From Acidobacteriota bacterium (GTDB lineage Bacteria; Acidobacteriota; Terriglobia; Terriglobales; Acidobacteriaceae), in NCBI GenBank assembly GCA_023410055.1, contig JAEYQK010000057.1, positions 1 to 64,000 of the forward strand: DNA of 64,000 bases, given 5' to 3'. Positions 8,907 to 16,792 of the stretch are shown one piece after another. Position 1 is the first letter of the stretch, and every line of letters starts with the position of its first letter. The notes under the pieces are model-generated. The model was not told the origin of the DNA. It saw only the letters and a list, made by a program, of their open reading frames with translations, and ran no database searches. Position numbers and translations under genes: made by a program.

Positions 8907-10354
8907 CAGAAGTACTGCGCCACTCCTGCAACTTCGAGTGGATGCGGTTCGTACACGCCCTTCTTTTCCGCGCAAAGTCGCGGCCGCGGAAACACTTTGC
9001 CCGGATTCGAAAGCTGCTCTGGGTCGAAGGCGCAGCGTACCAATTGCATGGTGTCCAGGTCAGGCTCGGCAAACATGACCGACATGAACTCCTTCTTCTC
9101 TTCGCCGACTCCGTGCTCGCCTGTGATCGAGCCGCCAGCCGTGACACAGAGCGTCAGGATGTCTCCGGCGAGCTTCTCTGCTGCTTTCTCTTGGCCGACA
9201 ATTCTGCGATCGTAAAGCACCAATGGATGGAGGTTTCCGTCACCCGCGTGAAACACGTTGGCGACGCGAAGCCCAGCTTCAGCGCTAAGCCGCACGATCT
9301 CGCTCATCACCTGCGGTAGCGCGGTTCGTGGAATCACGCCATCCTGCACGACGTAATTCGGCGAGATGCGTCCGACGGCGGCGAAGGCGGCTTTGCGGCC
9401 TTTCCAGATATTCATGCGCTCAGCCTCGGACTGCGCGAGGCGGAACTCCCACGCACCGCACGAATCGCAGACTTCTTTCACTTGCCGCATCAGTTCCTGA
9501 ACTTCGGCTTCAGAGCCGTCGAGTTCGACTAGCAGCAGTCCCCCGCATTTCGGATAGTTCGCGTGAACAGCGGCTTCGGCGGCTTCGATCGCAAGCGCGT
9601 CCATCATCTCGATCGCCGCAGGAACGATTCCAGCACCGATGATTCCGCTGACGGCTGCTCCGGCTTCGTTCGTGGTGTTGAATGCCGCCAGCAGTGTCTG
9701 AACAACTTCAGGCTTCTTTACGATGCGCAGAATCACTTTCGTCGCAATGCCCAGCGTTCCTTCCGAACCAACGAAGACTCCGCAGAGATCGTAGCCGGGC
9801 GCGTCGAGCGTGTTGCTGCCCAGATGAACCATCGAGCCGTCGGGAAGAACTACTTCCAGTCCGAGAACATGAGTCGTGGTGAAGCCGTACTTCAGACAAT
9901 GAGCTCCGCCGGAGTTCTCGGCCACGTTGCCGCCGATCGAGCAGACCGACTGCGACGATGGATCGGGAGCGTAAAAGTATCCCGAGGGCGCGACCTCGGC
10001 TGTCACCATGGCGTTGATCACGCCGGGCTCGACGACAACGCGCTGATTCGGGATATCAACTTCAAGAATCCGATTCAGGCGGGCGAGACTGATGACGATT
10101 CCACTCTCGACCGGCAGCGCTCCTCCACTCAGGCCCGTTCCCGATCCGCGCGCGACAAACTTGATCCGCTCACGGTGGCAGAGCTTCACCACCTTCTGCA
10201 CCTGCTCTGCGGACTCGGGCAGAACGACCGCGGCGGGAATCACGCGAAAGTTCGTCAGGCCGTCGCACTCGTACGTTCGAAGCTCGTCGGGAGCGGTGAT
10301 CAGGCCACGCTCACCGACAATGGACCGCAATTCAGAAACCACCCGCGGGTTCAT
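8906..10354 (-). CDS. glcD: Glycolate oxidase catalytic subunit GlcD
   Basis: An FAD-linked 2-hydroxyacid oxidase of 482 residues that catalyses glycolate oxidation at the membrane with GlcE and GlcF. The FAD-binding VARGSGTGLSGGALP motif lies near residues 68-85. The GGNVAENSGGAHCLKYG block and the C-terminal HAGDGNLHP and GEHGVGEEK motifs are diagnostic of the GlcD/D-lactate dehydrogenase family. The presence of separate GlcE and GlcF partners supports glycolate over D-lactate. It is first in the operon. The region upstream holds two repeat arrays and divides it from a divergent gene at 10728. Confidence 0.94.
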   Translation of the reverse strand: MNPRVVSELRSIVGERGLITAPDELRTYECDGLTNFRVIPAAVVLPESAEQVQKVVKLCHRERIKFVARGSGTGLSGGALPVESGIVISLARLNRILEVDIPNQRVVVEPGVINAMVTAEVAPSGYFYAPDPSSQSVCSIGGNVAENSGGAHCLKYGFTTTHVLGLEVVLPDGSMVHLGSNTLDAPGYDLCGVFVGSEGTLGIATKVILRIVKKPEVVQTLLAAFNTTNEAGAAVSGIIGAGIVPAAIEMMDALAIEAAEAAVHANYPKCGGLLLVELDGSEAEVQELMRQVKEVCDSCGAWEFRLAQSEAERMNIWKGRKAAFAAVGRISPNYVVQDGVIPRTALPQVMSEIVRLSAEAGLRVANVFHAGDGNLHPLVLYDRRIVGQEKAAEKLAGDILTLCVTAGGSITGEHGVGEEKKEFMSVMFAEPDLDTMQLVRCAFDPEQLSNPGKVFPRPRLCAEKKGVYEPHPLEVAGVAQYF

Positions 10355-10384
10355 GACATCACCCGAAGGTTGGATGCGGCAATC

Positions 10385-10412
10385 AGTGGCGAGTGGTTAG
10401 TGGCTAGTGCCG
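10385..10412. repeat. Heptanucleotide tandem repeat (AGTGGNN), 4 units
   Basis: Four consecutive 7-bp units, AGTGGCG AGTGGTT AGTGGCT AGTGCCG, lie 30 bp upstream of glcD. The same 7-bp period recurs with different unit sequences at 37132, 37921, 51106 and 52768. This resembles the short tandemly repeated heptanucleotides described in cyanobacteria. Confidence 0.75.
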
Positions 10413-10454
10413 AGCCTGAAGTCCTCCGGCCTCCCCCTTACCAGCCCCAATTTT

Positions 10455-10560
10455 GTAAGTCTCTGAAAGATCAGGAGTTAAGCTGTCGATATCCCCCGAG
10501 CCTGAACCTAAGTCTTTGAATAATCGAGACTTACGACCTCGATATACCCTGACGTCAAAG
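10455..10560. repeat. Imperfect 53-bp direct repeat, two units
   Basis: Units at 10455-10507 and 10508-10560 align end to end. Shared blocks include TAAGTCT, TGAA and CGATAT followed by a C-rich tail. The array fills most of the 373-bp space between glcD and the divergent gene at 10728. I see no gene in that space. Confidence 0.55.
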
Positions 10561-10727
10561 AGCGTGGGCGGAGTTCGCCGCGTGTTGAATTCAGAATAGT
10601 GCGAATTGTCTGGAAGGAAACATGGGGCTGTGGAAATTTACGAAAACGGAACAAGCGCGAGAATACGTGCAGAACCGAACAGATCATCTCGACTTGCGAG
10701 CTAATTCACCGTAGAGTGTGTCCACCC

Positions 10728-11660
10728 ATGGATATCTATCCTGAGATCGGCCTTGTGGCGGCAATCATCGCTGCGGCCGCAGTCGCGCTATCCCCACTCA
10801 TTCTTGGATTGGTAGCATTGCGTCAGAGCAGGAAGAAAACAGGCACTAAATGGGTGCGCATCGGCTTTCCCCTCGCTGTTGTTCTCGACTGGTTGTTCCT
10901 GGTCGCCTTCTTTGTCGCAACGTCTCCCAATTATCGTAAGCATGCTGGAATCAGCGTTCACATTGCAGACGTCTTTGTGCTTGTGTCACTGGCGTTGTTC
11001 ATTGGAGTTATTTGTCGCTCGGCCAATAAGGTCAAACTCTCAATGTCAATGTTTCTGTTGCTCGCAGTCTGGACGTGGGCTGAGCAGACAATCGGGCTAC
11101 GAACCGATGGATCGGCGCTGAGCGTTGGCATCAGCATGGTACGTGACAGGATCGGTTGCCCACCTGGAGACTGGGATACGGAGGTGTTGCACAAGATGGC
11201 GGTGTATGCAAAGAGAGGACATCCCGACGCTGCGATATACGCGGGAAGAATTTGGACGGAGGAACATCCTCAGGTTCTTCTTCATGAAAACGCATTCATC
11301 TACATGACATGGCTTTATCTGGACAAAGCTCGAAAAGACGCGGCGCATGCCGACGAGTACGTGCGGGAGTACCGCGAGAAGACACTTGAAGCGGATCAAA
11401 TATCGGAATACAGCCCAGCGACGCTAGGCAATTTGGCCGCTCTTACCGAAGCGGCCGGAGACATCTCCGACAAAGAGCGGTGTTTGCAGTACAGAAGCGC
11501 GATCAAGCTTTTCAAGGAGAAGCAGGATGAAATCTCTCGCAGAATCGTGCGGGCTAAAGCCGATTTCATGGTTGAAGAGGTGAAGAGCGTGTATGACGAA
11601 ACGCAAGCGGACATAACGCGGGTGCGCGAGAAACAGCAGAAGTATGCTTGCAAGGAGTAG
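10728..11660 (+). CDS. Unknown membrane protein with cytosolic helical C-terminus
   Basis: I do not recognise the family. The ATG at 10728 gives 310 residues. The first 125 residues contain about four hydrophobic segments (roughly 7-31, 47-69, 82-100 and 107-122). Short basic loops such as RQSRKKTGTK separate them. The remaining 190 residues are charged and helical, with Ala/Glu/Lys-rich stretches that could form TPR-like or coiled-coil helices. An upstream in-frame start at 10599 would add a 43-residue Arg/Cys-rich tail unlike a membrane-protein N-terminus, so I rejected it. The gene is followed at once by a broken ankyrin gene on the same strand. Together they form an isolated accessory-looking pair between two metabolic operons. 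Confidence 0.7.
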   Translation: MDIYPEIGLVAAIIAAAAVALSPLILGLVALRQSRKKTGTKWVRIGFPLAVVLDWLFLVAFFVATSPNYRKHAGISVHIADVFVLVSLALFIGVICRSANKVKLSMSMFLLLAVWTWAEQTIGLRTDGSALSVGISMVRDRIGCPPGDWDTEVLHKMAVYAKRGHPDAAIYAGRIWTEEHPQVLLHENAFIYMTWLYLDKARKDAAHADEYVREYREKTLEADQISEYSPATLGNLAALTEAAGDISDKERCLQYRSAIKLFKEKQDEISRRIVRAKADFMVEEVKSVYDETQADITRVREKQQKYACKE

Positions 11661-11688
11661 TCTGCGGCGCTTGCATATCGGATGGACA

Positions 11689-12155
11689 ATGAGCAACGGA
11701 CTAGAAGAGATTTTCGCCAAACTGCACGAAACCTGCGATTTCGCGGAGACAGACTTTTCGGATGTGAATGCATGCGGCATCGATGGTGACAACGCACTCC
11801 ATTGCATTGTCAGATGGGACGACATTTCCGCTGCAAAGGTGCTGATCGATGCGGAATTGATGTGAACAAAGCAGGCGATCTTGGGTACACGCCGTTGCAC
11901 GTTGCCTGTATGAAGGGCAATTTAAAGATGGTCAAGCTTCTGGTGGAAGCAGGCGCGGATTTGTTTGCGTTGGACGAAGGTATGCCGCCCTTCACCGCCG
12001 CACGTCTAGCGGGACACGATCAGATATGCGACTTGCTTGGGCCTTTAATGGAGCGTGCGCAATCCGGTGATCGGAACATGTGGTTAAAGGCAAGGATCGC
12101 ACAATTACGGCGTGAAGTATCGCGACTTGAGAATGAACTCGCTAAACGCGAGTAG
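11689..12155 (+). pseudogene. Ankyrin-repeat protein, interrupted by a 1-nt frameshift
   Basis: Two overlapping reading frames together encode one ankyrin-repeat protein of about 155 residues. Frame one runs from the ATG at 11689 to DISAAKVLIDA and then stops. The adjoining frame continues GIDVNKAGDLGYTPLHVAC, which is the expected next ankyrin repeat. Inserting one base after 11852 joins them. Three repeats are visible (DNALHCIV, YTPLHVACMKGNLKMVKLLVEAGA and MPPFTAARLAGHDQICDLL). A charged helical C-terminus follows. The break may be a real inactivating deletion or a sequencing error. I see no slippery sequence for programmed shifting. Confidence 0.75.
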
Positions 12156-12214
12156 TGGTTATTGTAGACGTCTGTGTCGTCCCTACGGGACTCCCTGAGA
12201 TTTGCTGATGGATA

Positions 12215-12313
12215 CCCCGGACTTGCGTCCGGGGCTATTTGACTTCCGCCCCTTCGGGGCTGTCTCATCAGAAATCTCAACTTGATCGGCACGGCTGAAG
12301 CCGTGCCCTTCCC
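12215..12313. repeat. Composite palindromic repeat (three hairpins ending GCCGTGCCCTTCCC)
   Basis: Three hairpins lie in a row: CCCCGGAC-N4-GTCCGGGG, GCCCCttcGGGGC and GGCACGGCtgaaGCCGTGCC followed by CTTCCC. The last hairpin and its tail recur almost exactly at 49288 and in degenerate form at 18328. It occupies the 198-bp gap between the ankyrin remnant and the convergent lysR gene, where it could also end transcription. Confidence 0.75.
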
Positions 12314-12353
12314 AAGCGGCACATCCGTCCAAGCAACTCCGACAGAAAACCGA

Positions 12354-13265
12354 CTACGCGCTTGCCTGCTCCGCTGCTGCGGCCTTCTTCGCGCTGTGGC
12401 GCGTTAGGTCGATGAAGGCCTGGGCGGCGCGCGGGAGGCTGCGGTCGGAGCGGTAGATCAGTCCGAGAGCACGGTAGAGTTCCACGCCTTTGACTTCGAT
12501 GAGCTTGGCTTCGCCGGACTTGACTTCGTCCTTGGCGAAACCGGCGCTGATGAGCGAGACGCCCGCACCGGCGGTGACGAAGCGCTTGATCATGCCGACG
12601 CTGGGCAGTTCCATGGGAACGCGCAACTGCGAGCGGTACGGGCGGAAGAGTTTGTCGAGCATCTGGCGGGTGTAGCCGGTCTTGGGGAAGATCATCGGCT
12701 GCTTGGCCATGTCTTCGATGGTGACGATTTTCTCGTTGGCCAGAGGATTATTGGCGGCGACCATCAGCATGAGCTTGTCGCGATAGATGGCGTGGAACTT
12801 CAGGCTGGGCGACTTCACCGGGAGGGTGACGATGCCGACGTCGATGGTGCCGTCTTCGACGCGCTCGAGGATCTTGCGGCTGAAGTTGCGGTAGATGCTG
12901 ATCTGCACGCGCGGGTACATCTTCGAGTACTCGGAGAAGATGTCGGGCAGCACGTAGAGGCACGTTGCTTCGTTGGCGCCGATGGCGAGGATGCCGCGCG
13001 GCGTCTTGCCCTGATCGGCGACGGCGCGAAGCGATTCATTGCGCAACGTAAGAAGGCGGTTGGAGTATTCGAACAGAACTTCGCCGGCCGGCGTAAGGCG
13101 CACGACTTTGCCGGTGCGGTCGAGCAGTTTTTCGCCGTACTCCTGCTCGAGTTGCCGGATCTGGGCGCTAACCGCGGACTGTGTGCGGAACACTTTTTGT
13201 CCCGCGCGGGAGAAGCTCCCCAGCTTCGCTACTTCCATGAACGTTATCAACTGGTCGAAATCCAT
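12354..13265 (-). CDS. LysR-family transcriptional regulator
   Basis: A 303-residue LysR-type regulator. The N-terminal winged helix-turn-helix is clear: FDQLITFMEVAKLGSFSRAGQKVFRTQSAVSAQI within residues 2-36, then LEQEYGEKLLDRTGKVVRLTPAGE. A periplasmic-binding-protein-like effector domain follows from about residue 90. I chose the ATG at 13265, preceded by AGAAGGAAATC. A longer frame adds 59 unrelated residues. The first 98 bp overlap the 3' end of thrB in another frame. Being last behind lysC-hom-thrC-thrB it may be co-transcribed with them, but its target and inducer cannot be read from the sequence. Confidence 0.9.
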   Translation of the reverse strand: MDFDQLITFMEVAKLGSFSRAGQKVFRTQSAVSAQIRQLEQEYGEKLLDRTGKVVRLTPAGEVLFEYSNRLLTLRNESLRAVADQGKTPRGILAIGANEATCLYVLPDIFSEYSKMYPRVQISIYRNFSRKILERVEDGTIDVGIVTLPVKSPSLKFHAIYRDKLMLMVAANNPLANEKIVTIEDMAKQPMIFPKTGYTRQMLDKLFRPYRSQLRVPMELPSVGMIKRFVTAGAGVSLISAGFAKDEVKSGEAKLIEVKGVELYRALGLIYRSDRSLPRAAQAFIDLTRHSAKKAAAAEQASA

Positions 13266-14193
13266 GATTTCCTTCTGCGTCTCCGCGAACGGCTTCGCCG
13301 TTATGATGAACCTGCAACGTTCTAATGCGAAACGGAATACCGGTTGACGCGTACGAATTTGCCAGAATCTTTTCGACTGCGGCAACGTTCTTCTTGTCGG
13401 CCATGGCCGCAATCGATGGTCCGGCACCGCTGAGACAAACACCCAGCAGGTCCGGGTGATTCAGTTGCAGGGCCTGTTCCAAACCGGGCACCAGCATTTC
13501 CCTGAACGGCTGATGCCACTTGTCCCTGAGGGCCTCTTTCAACAGATGGTGCTCTCCACTCTGCAAGGCCTGTAGCAGCAGGACGACTCGCTGAAGATTG
13601 AATACGGCATCTTCGCGCGAAAGCAGTTGCGGCAGTGCCTTGCGGGCCTTGGCTGTCTCCAGACCGATCTCCGGGGTTAAGACCAGGAAGACGACCTGTT
13701 CGGGCCAGCGAAACGGAACCGCAATCACCGAGCCGTCGAGCAACTGGCAGCTGCCGGTCAAACCACCGTAGACCGCGGCGGCGACGTTATCGGGATGCCC
13801 TTCCAGCTCGCATGAGGCATTGAATATCTCGTGCTGCGATATCGGTCCAGTGACAGCTTCGTACAACCTGAGTCCTGCGACAGTCGCGGCGGCACTGCTC
13901 CCTAGCCCAGCTTGCATCGGGATCTCGGTCCGGACTTCGCATCTCATCGACGGAAAATCCGAGCCGCGTTTCTTCGCCAGGTACCGAAAAGCCCTCTCAA
14001 TGTAATTTTCACCCTTCAGGGTCTGATCTACAAAGCGAAATTCGAGTCTCTGCTTCGCGTCATTGCGCGCCTCTATGACCTTGACACGCAGATAAAGCTG
14101 CACGGCGACTGCGAGGGTATCGAAGCCCGGGCCCAAGTTGGCGATGGAGGCGGGGACGAGTATTTCCGCGCCTTCGATGGATTTCTTCGGCAT
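13168..14193 (-). CDS. thrB: Homoserine kinase with a C-terminal extension over lysR
   Basis: A GHMP-family kinase that phosphorylates homoserine with ATP, the penultimate step of threonine synthesis. The substrate motif VPASIANLGPGFDT lies near the N-terminus, and the ATP loop IPMQAGLGSSAAA near residue 90. The C-terminal CLSGAGPS motif is also present. I chose the ATG at 14193, with GAGGGAAGC upstream, 7 nt past the thrC stop. The protein is then 341 residues, about 35-40 longer than usual. The conserved part ends at RTLQV, and a 40-residue tail reads out of frame into lysR. The stop may have been lost by a small indel. Confidence 0.92.
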   Translation of the reverse strand: MPKKSIEGAEILVPASIANLGPGFDTLAVAVQLYLRVKVIEARNDAKQRLEFRFVDQTLKGENYIERAFRYLAKKRGSDFPSMRCEVRTEIPMQAGLGSSAAATVAGLRLYEAVTGPISQHEIFNASCELEGHPDNVAAAVYGGLTGSCQLLDGSVIAVPFRWPEQVVFLVLTPEIGLETAKARKALPQLLSREDAVFNLQRVVLLLQALQSGEHHLLKEALRDKWHQPFREMLVPGLEQALQLNHPDLLGVCLSGAGPSIAAMADKKNVAAVEKILANSYASTGIPFRIRTLQVHHNGEAVRGDAEGNHGFRPVDNVHGSSEAGELLPRGTKSVPHTVRG

Positions 14194-14200
14194 GCTTCCC

Positions 14201-15445
14201 TCAGTGAACGCAGCAGTCGACTGCAAACTCTTTGTGCGCCGCAGCGCGGTCGAACTTCACGTTGTGACGTTTCACGATATAGTCCGTATCTTTCAGCACG
14301 TGTCCAGTCAGGATAGCAACGATATTGGCGTCCTTATCGAGGAAACCTTCGTCGACAAGTTTGCGAATGCCAGCCAAGCTCGCGGCCGATGCCGGTTCGC
14401 AGCCGATGCCGTCGCATCCGATGACTGCCTTTGCGTCGCCGATCTCGACATCAGGAACGTCGGTCACGGTGCCACCGGAGAACTTCACGCCGCGCATGGC
14501 TTTCTTCCATGACTTCGGCGCGCCGATGCGGATCGCCGTAGCGTCGGTGTGCGGGTCGGTAACTGGTTGCACTTCTGCTGCACCGGCCTTCCACGCGCGT
14601 GCAAACGGATTCGCACCTGCCGCCTGAACGACGACGAGTTTCGGAACCTTATCGATGAATCCGAACGACTTCATTTCCATGAGCGCCTTGCCGAAAGCCG
14701 ACGAATTGCCGAGATTGCCGCCGGGAACGACAACGTAATCGGGCGGATTCCAGCCGCACTGTTCCATCAGTTCGTACATGACCGTCTTCTGGCCCTCGAT
14801 GCGGTACGGGTTGATCGAGTTCAGAAAGTATAGCTCGGGTTCCGATCCGTTGAGCATCTGATCGAGCGCGTGATCGAAGTTGCCTTCGATCTGCACGACT
14901 TCCGCACCGTAATCCAGCGACTGAGCAAGTTTCGCCATCGAAATTGCGCCCGCCGGAAGATAGACACGAGCTTTGATGCCGGCGCGTGCCGCGTAAGCAG
15001 CCATCGAACCGGAGGTATTGCCGGTGGAAGCGCAACCAACGATCTTCGCCCCGACGTGTTTCGCTTCGGTGACGCCGGTGGTCATGCCGAGATCTTTGAA
15101 GCAGGCGGTGGGATTCCAGCCGAGATGCTTGAAACGGAGGTTCTTCACGCCTGCCCAGTCAGCGCTCTGAATGCCTTTGACCAGAGGGCAATTGCCTTCA
15201 GACATGGTGACGACTTCTTCCGCTGCGTACTGAGGCAGGACTTCGCGGAAGCGCCAGACACCGCTGAGATCGCGGGGATCGTAGGAGGTGCGACGCTCGC
15301 GCCATGCCTGTTTCAGGTCATTCGGCTCTTGAGCCAGAGGTTCGACTACGAGTTCGAGCAGGTCGCCGCAATCAGGGCATGCCATCTCGCGGCTGTGAAG
15401 TTCAAGAACCTTATCGCAATTTCCACTGCTGCACCGTTTAAACAT
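14201..15445 (-). CDS. thrC: Threonine synthase
   Basis: This PLP enzyme converts O-phosphohomoserine to threonine. It has 414 residues. An N-terminal zinc-ribbon-like region has Cys pairs (CSSGNC and CPDC), as in many archaeal and deep-branching threonine synthases. The PLP-lysine region reads TACFKDLGMTTG, followed by the phosphate-binding GCASTGNTSGSMAAYAARAG block. Its first 8 bases overlap the hom stop (ATGTTTAA), so translation is coupled to hom. It lies in lysC-hom-thrC-thrB, under the threonine attenuator at 18400-18543. Confidence 0.95.
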   Translation of the reverse strand: MFKRCSSGNCDKVLELHSREMACPDCGDLLELVVEPLAQEPNDLKQAWRERRTSYDPRDLSGVWRFREVLPQYAAEEVVTMSEGNCPLVKGIQSADWAGVKNLRFKHLGWNPTACFKDLGMTTGVTEAKHVGAKIVGCASTGNTSGSMAAYAARAGIKARVYLPAGAISMAKLAQSLDYGAEVVQIEGNFDHALDQMLNGSEPELYFLNSINPYRIEGQKTVMYELMEQCGWNPPDYVVVPGGNLGNSSAFGKALMEMKSFGFIDKVPKLVVVQAAGANPFARAWKAGAAEVQPVTDPHTDATAIRIGAPKSWKKAMRGVKFSGGTVTDVPDVEIGDAKAVIGCDGIGCEPASAASLAGIRKLVDEGFLDKDANIVAILTGHVLKDTDYIVKRHNVKFDRAAAHKEFAVDCCVH

Positions 15446-16769
15446 ATTTCTCCTGAAACAGGATCGGCATGCTCAAGGGCTGTTCGACAAGGAAGTCGAG
15501 CGACTTCATGTCTTCGAGCGCGCGGTCGAGCGCCGACATTTTGCATGGTTCTAAAGTTATGACGAATGGAAGCTTGTCTTTCGGGTAGCCAGGCTTCTGC
15601 ACTACGGCGTCGATATTGATGCCGTGCTTAGCGAAGATTCCGGCCAGAGCGGCGATGATGCCGGGACGATCCTTCACGGTGAAGCGTACGTAGTGCTCGG
15701 CTTCGAAGTCGCCGGTGACTTCGGTAGCAGACGGTTTGCCGATACGGCGGCCTGCGGGATTCTCTCGGCCTTCGGCGATGGCGATGAGATCGGAAACGAC
15801 GGCAACGGCCGTGGGATCGCCGCCTGCACCGTGTCCGGAGAAAACGGTCTCACCGCCGTATTGGCCTGCGGCGATGACGAGATTCAGTGGCCCCTGCACG
15901 CGCGCGAGCGGTGAGGTAGGTGCGACCAGCGCCGGCTGAACCGACGCTGCGAGTTTGCCATTTTGGATTTCCGCGAACGAGACCTGACGGATCGTGCAGC
16001 CGAGGTCGGCGGCGTAGTGGAAGTCGACGGCGTCGACCGAGCGAATCGTTTGCGTCAGAATCTGGTCGGGGCTGGACTCGCAGTTCAAAGCGATGCGCGC
16101 CAGGATGGCCAGCTTTGCGCGAGCGTCGAGACCGTCGATGTCGTCGGTCGGATCGGCTTCGGCGTAGCCTTTTTGTTGTGCCTCGGCGAGAGCGGCAGCG
16201 AACGGGACTTCCCCGCCCTGCATTCGGGTCAGGATGTAGTTGCAGGTGCCGTTGAGAACGCCGCAGACGCGGAAGATGCGGTCTCCACAGAGACCTTCTT
16301 CGAGACCGCGGATAATCGGGATTCCTCCGGCGACGGATGCGCCGAACTGAAGCTGAACGCCGTGGCTCTTCGCGATTTGCAGGAGTTCAGTACCATGTCG
16401 CGCGATAAGTTGCTTGTTCGCAGAGACGACGGATTTGCCGGCTTCAAGCGAGCGCTTTACCCAGTCGAATGCTGGATTGATGCCACCGATGAGTTCCACG
16501 ACGATATCGGCGTCGCTGGCGAGCACGTCTTCGAAGGACTCGGTCAGCTGTACGTCGCTGGGCAACTGATCGAACTTCTTGCGCTTGATATTGCGATTGC
16601 AAACGTGCGTCAGGACCAGCCGTTCGGGATTGCTTTCGCACAGGATCTTTGCGACTGAGCTGCCGACGGTTCCGTAGCCGACGATGGCGACTTTCAGGAT
16701 CGGCGGCGCGGCCGGGGCGATCCACTCGGCACTGGCAACGACCGACATTCCTTTTTCTTCCGTTCTCAT
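15438..16769 (-). CDS. hom: Homoserine dehydrogenase with ACT domain
   Basis: It reduces aspartate semialdehyde to homoserine with NAD(P)H, at the branch to threonine and methionine. The 443 residues begin with a Rossmann motif (VGYGTVGSSVAKIL). The catalytic core contains GVLNGTCNYILT and KGYAEADPTDDIDGLDA. A C-terminal ACT domain (YVRFTVKDRPGIIAALAGIF, about 355-430) suggests feedback by threonine. The start ATG at 16769 has GAGGTAGAAA upstream. The gene lies 23 bp behind lysC and overlaps thrC by 8 bp. It is a separate enzyme, not fused to aspartokinase as in E. coli ThrA. Confidence 0.96.
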   Translation of the reverse strand: MRTEEKGMSVVASAEWIAPAAPPILKVAIVGYGTVGSSVAKILCESNPERLVLTHVCNRNIKRKKFDQLPSDVQLTESFEDVLASDADIVVELIGGINPAFDWVKRSLEAGKSVVSANKQLIARHGTELLQIAKSHGVQLQFGASVAGGIPIIRGLEEGLCGDRIFRVCGVLNGTCNYILTRMQGGEVPFAAALAEAQQKGYAEADPTDDIDGLDARAKLAILARIALNCESSPDQILTQTIRSVDAVDFHYAADLGCTIRQVSFAEIQNGKLAASVQPALVAPTSPLARVQGPLNLVIAAGQYGGETVFSGHGAGGDPTAVAVVSDLIAIAEGRENPAGRRIGKPSATEVTGDFEAEHYVRFTVKDRPGIIAALAGIFAKHGINIDAVVQKPGYPKDKLPFVITLEPCKMSALDRALEDMKSLDFLVEQPLSMPILFQEKYV

Positions 16770-16792
16770 TTTCTACCTCGAATAATCTCGTG

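Noticed and set aside
9563..10519. 318-codon plus-strand frame opposite glcD
   Set aside because: Antisense to a well-supported gene; composition is Arg/Asp-rich without any family motif.
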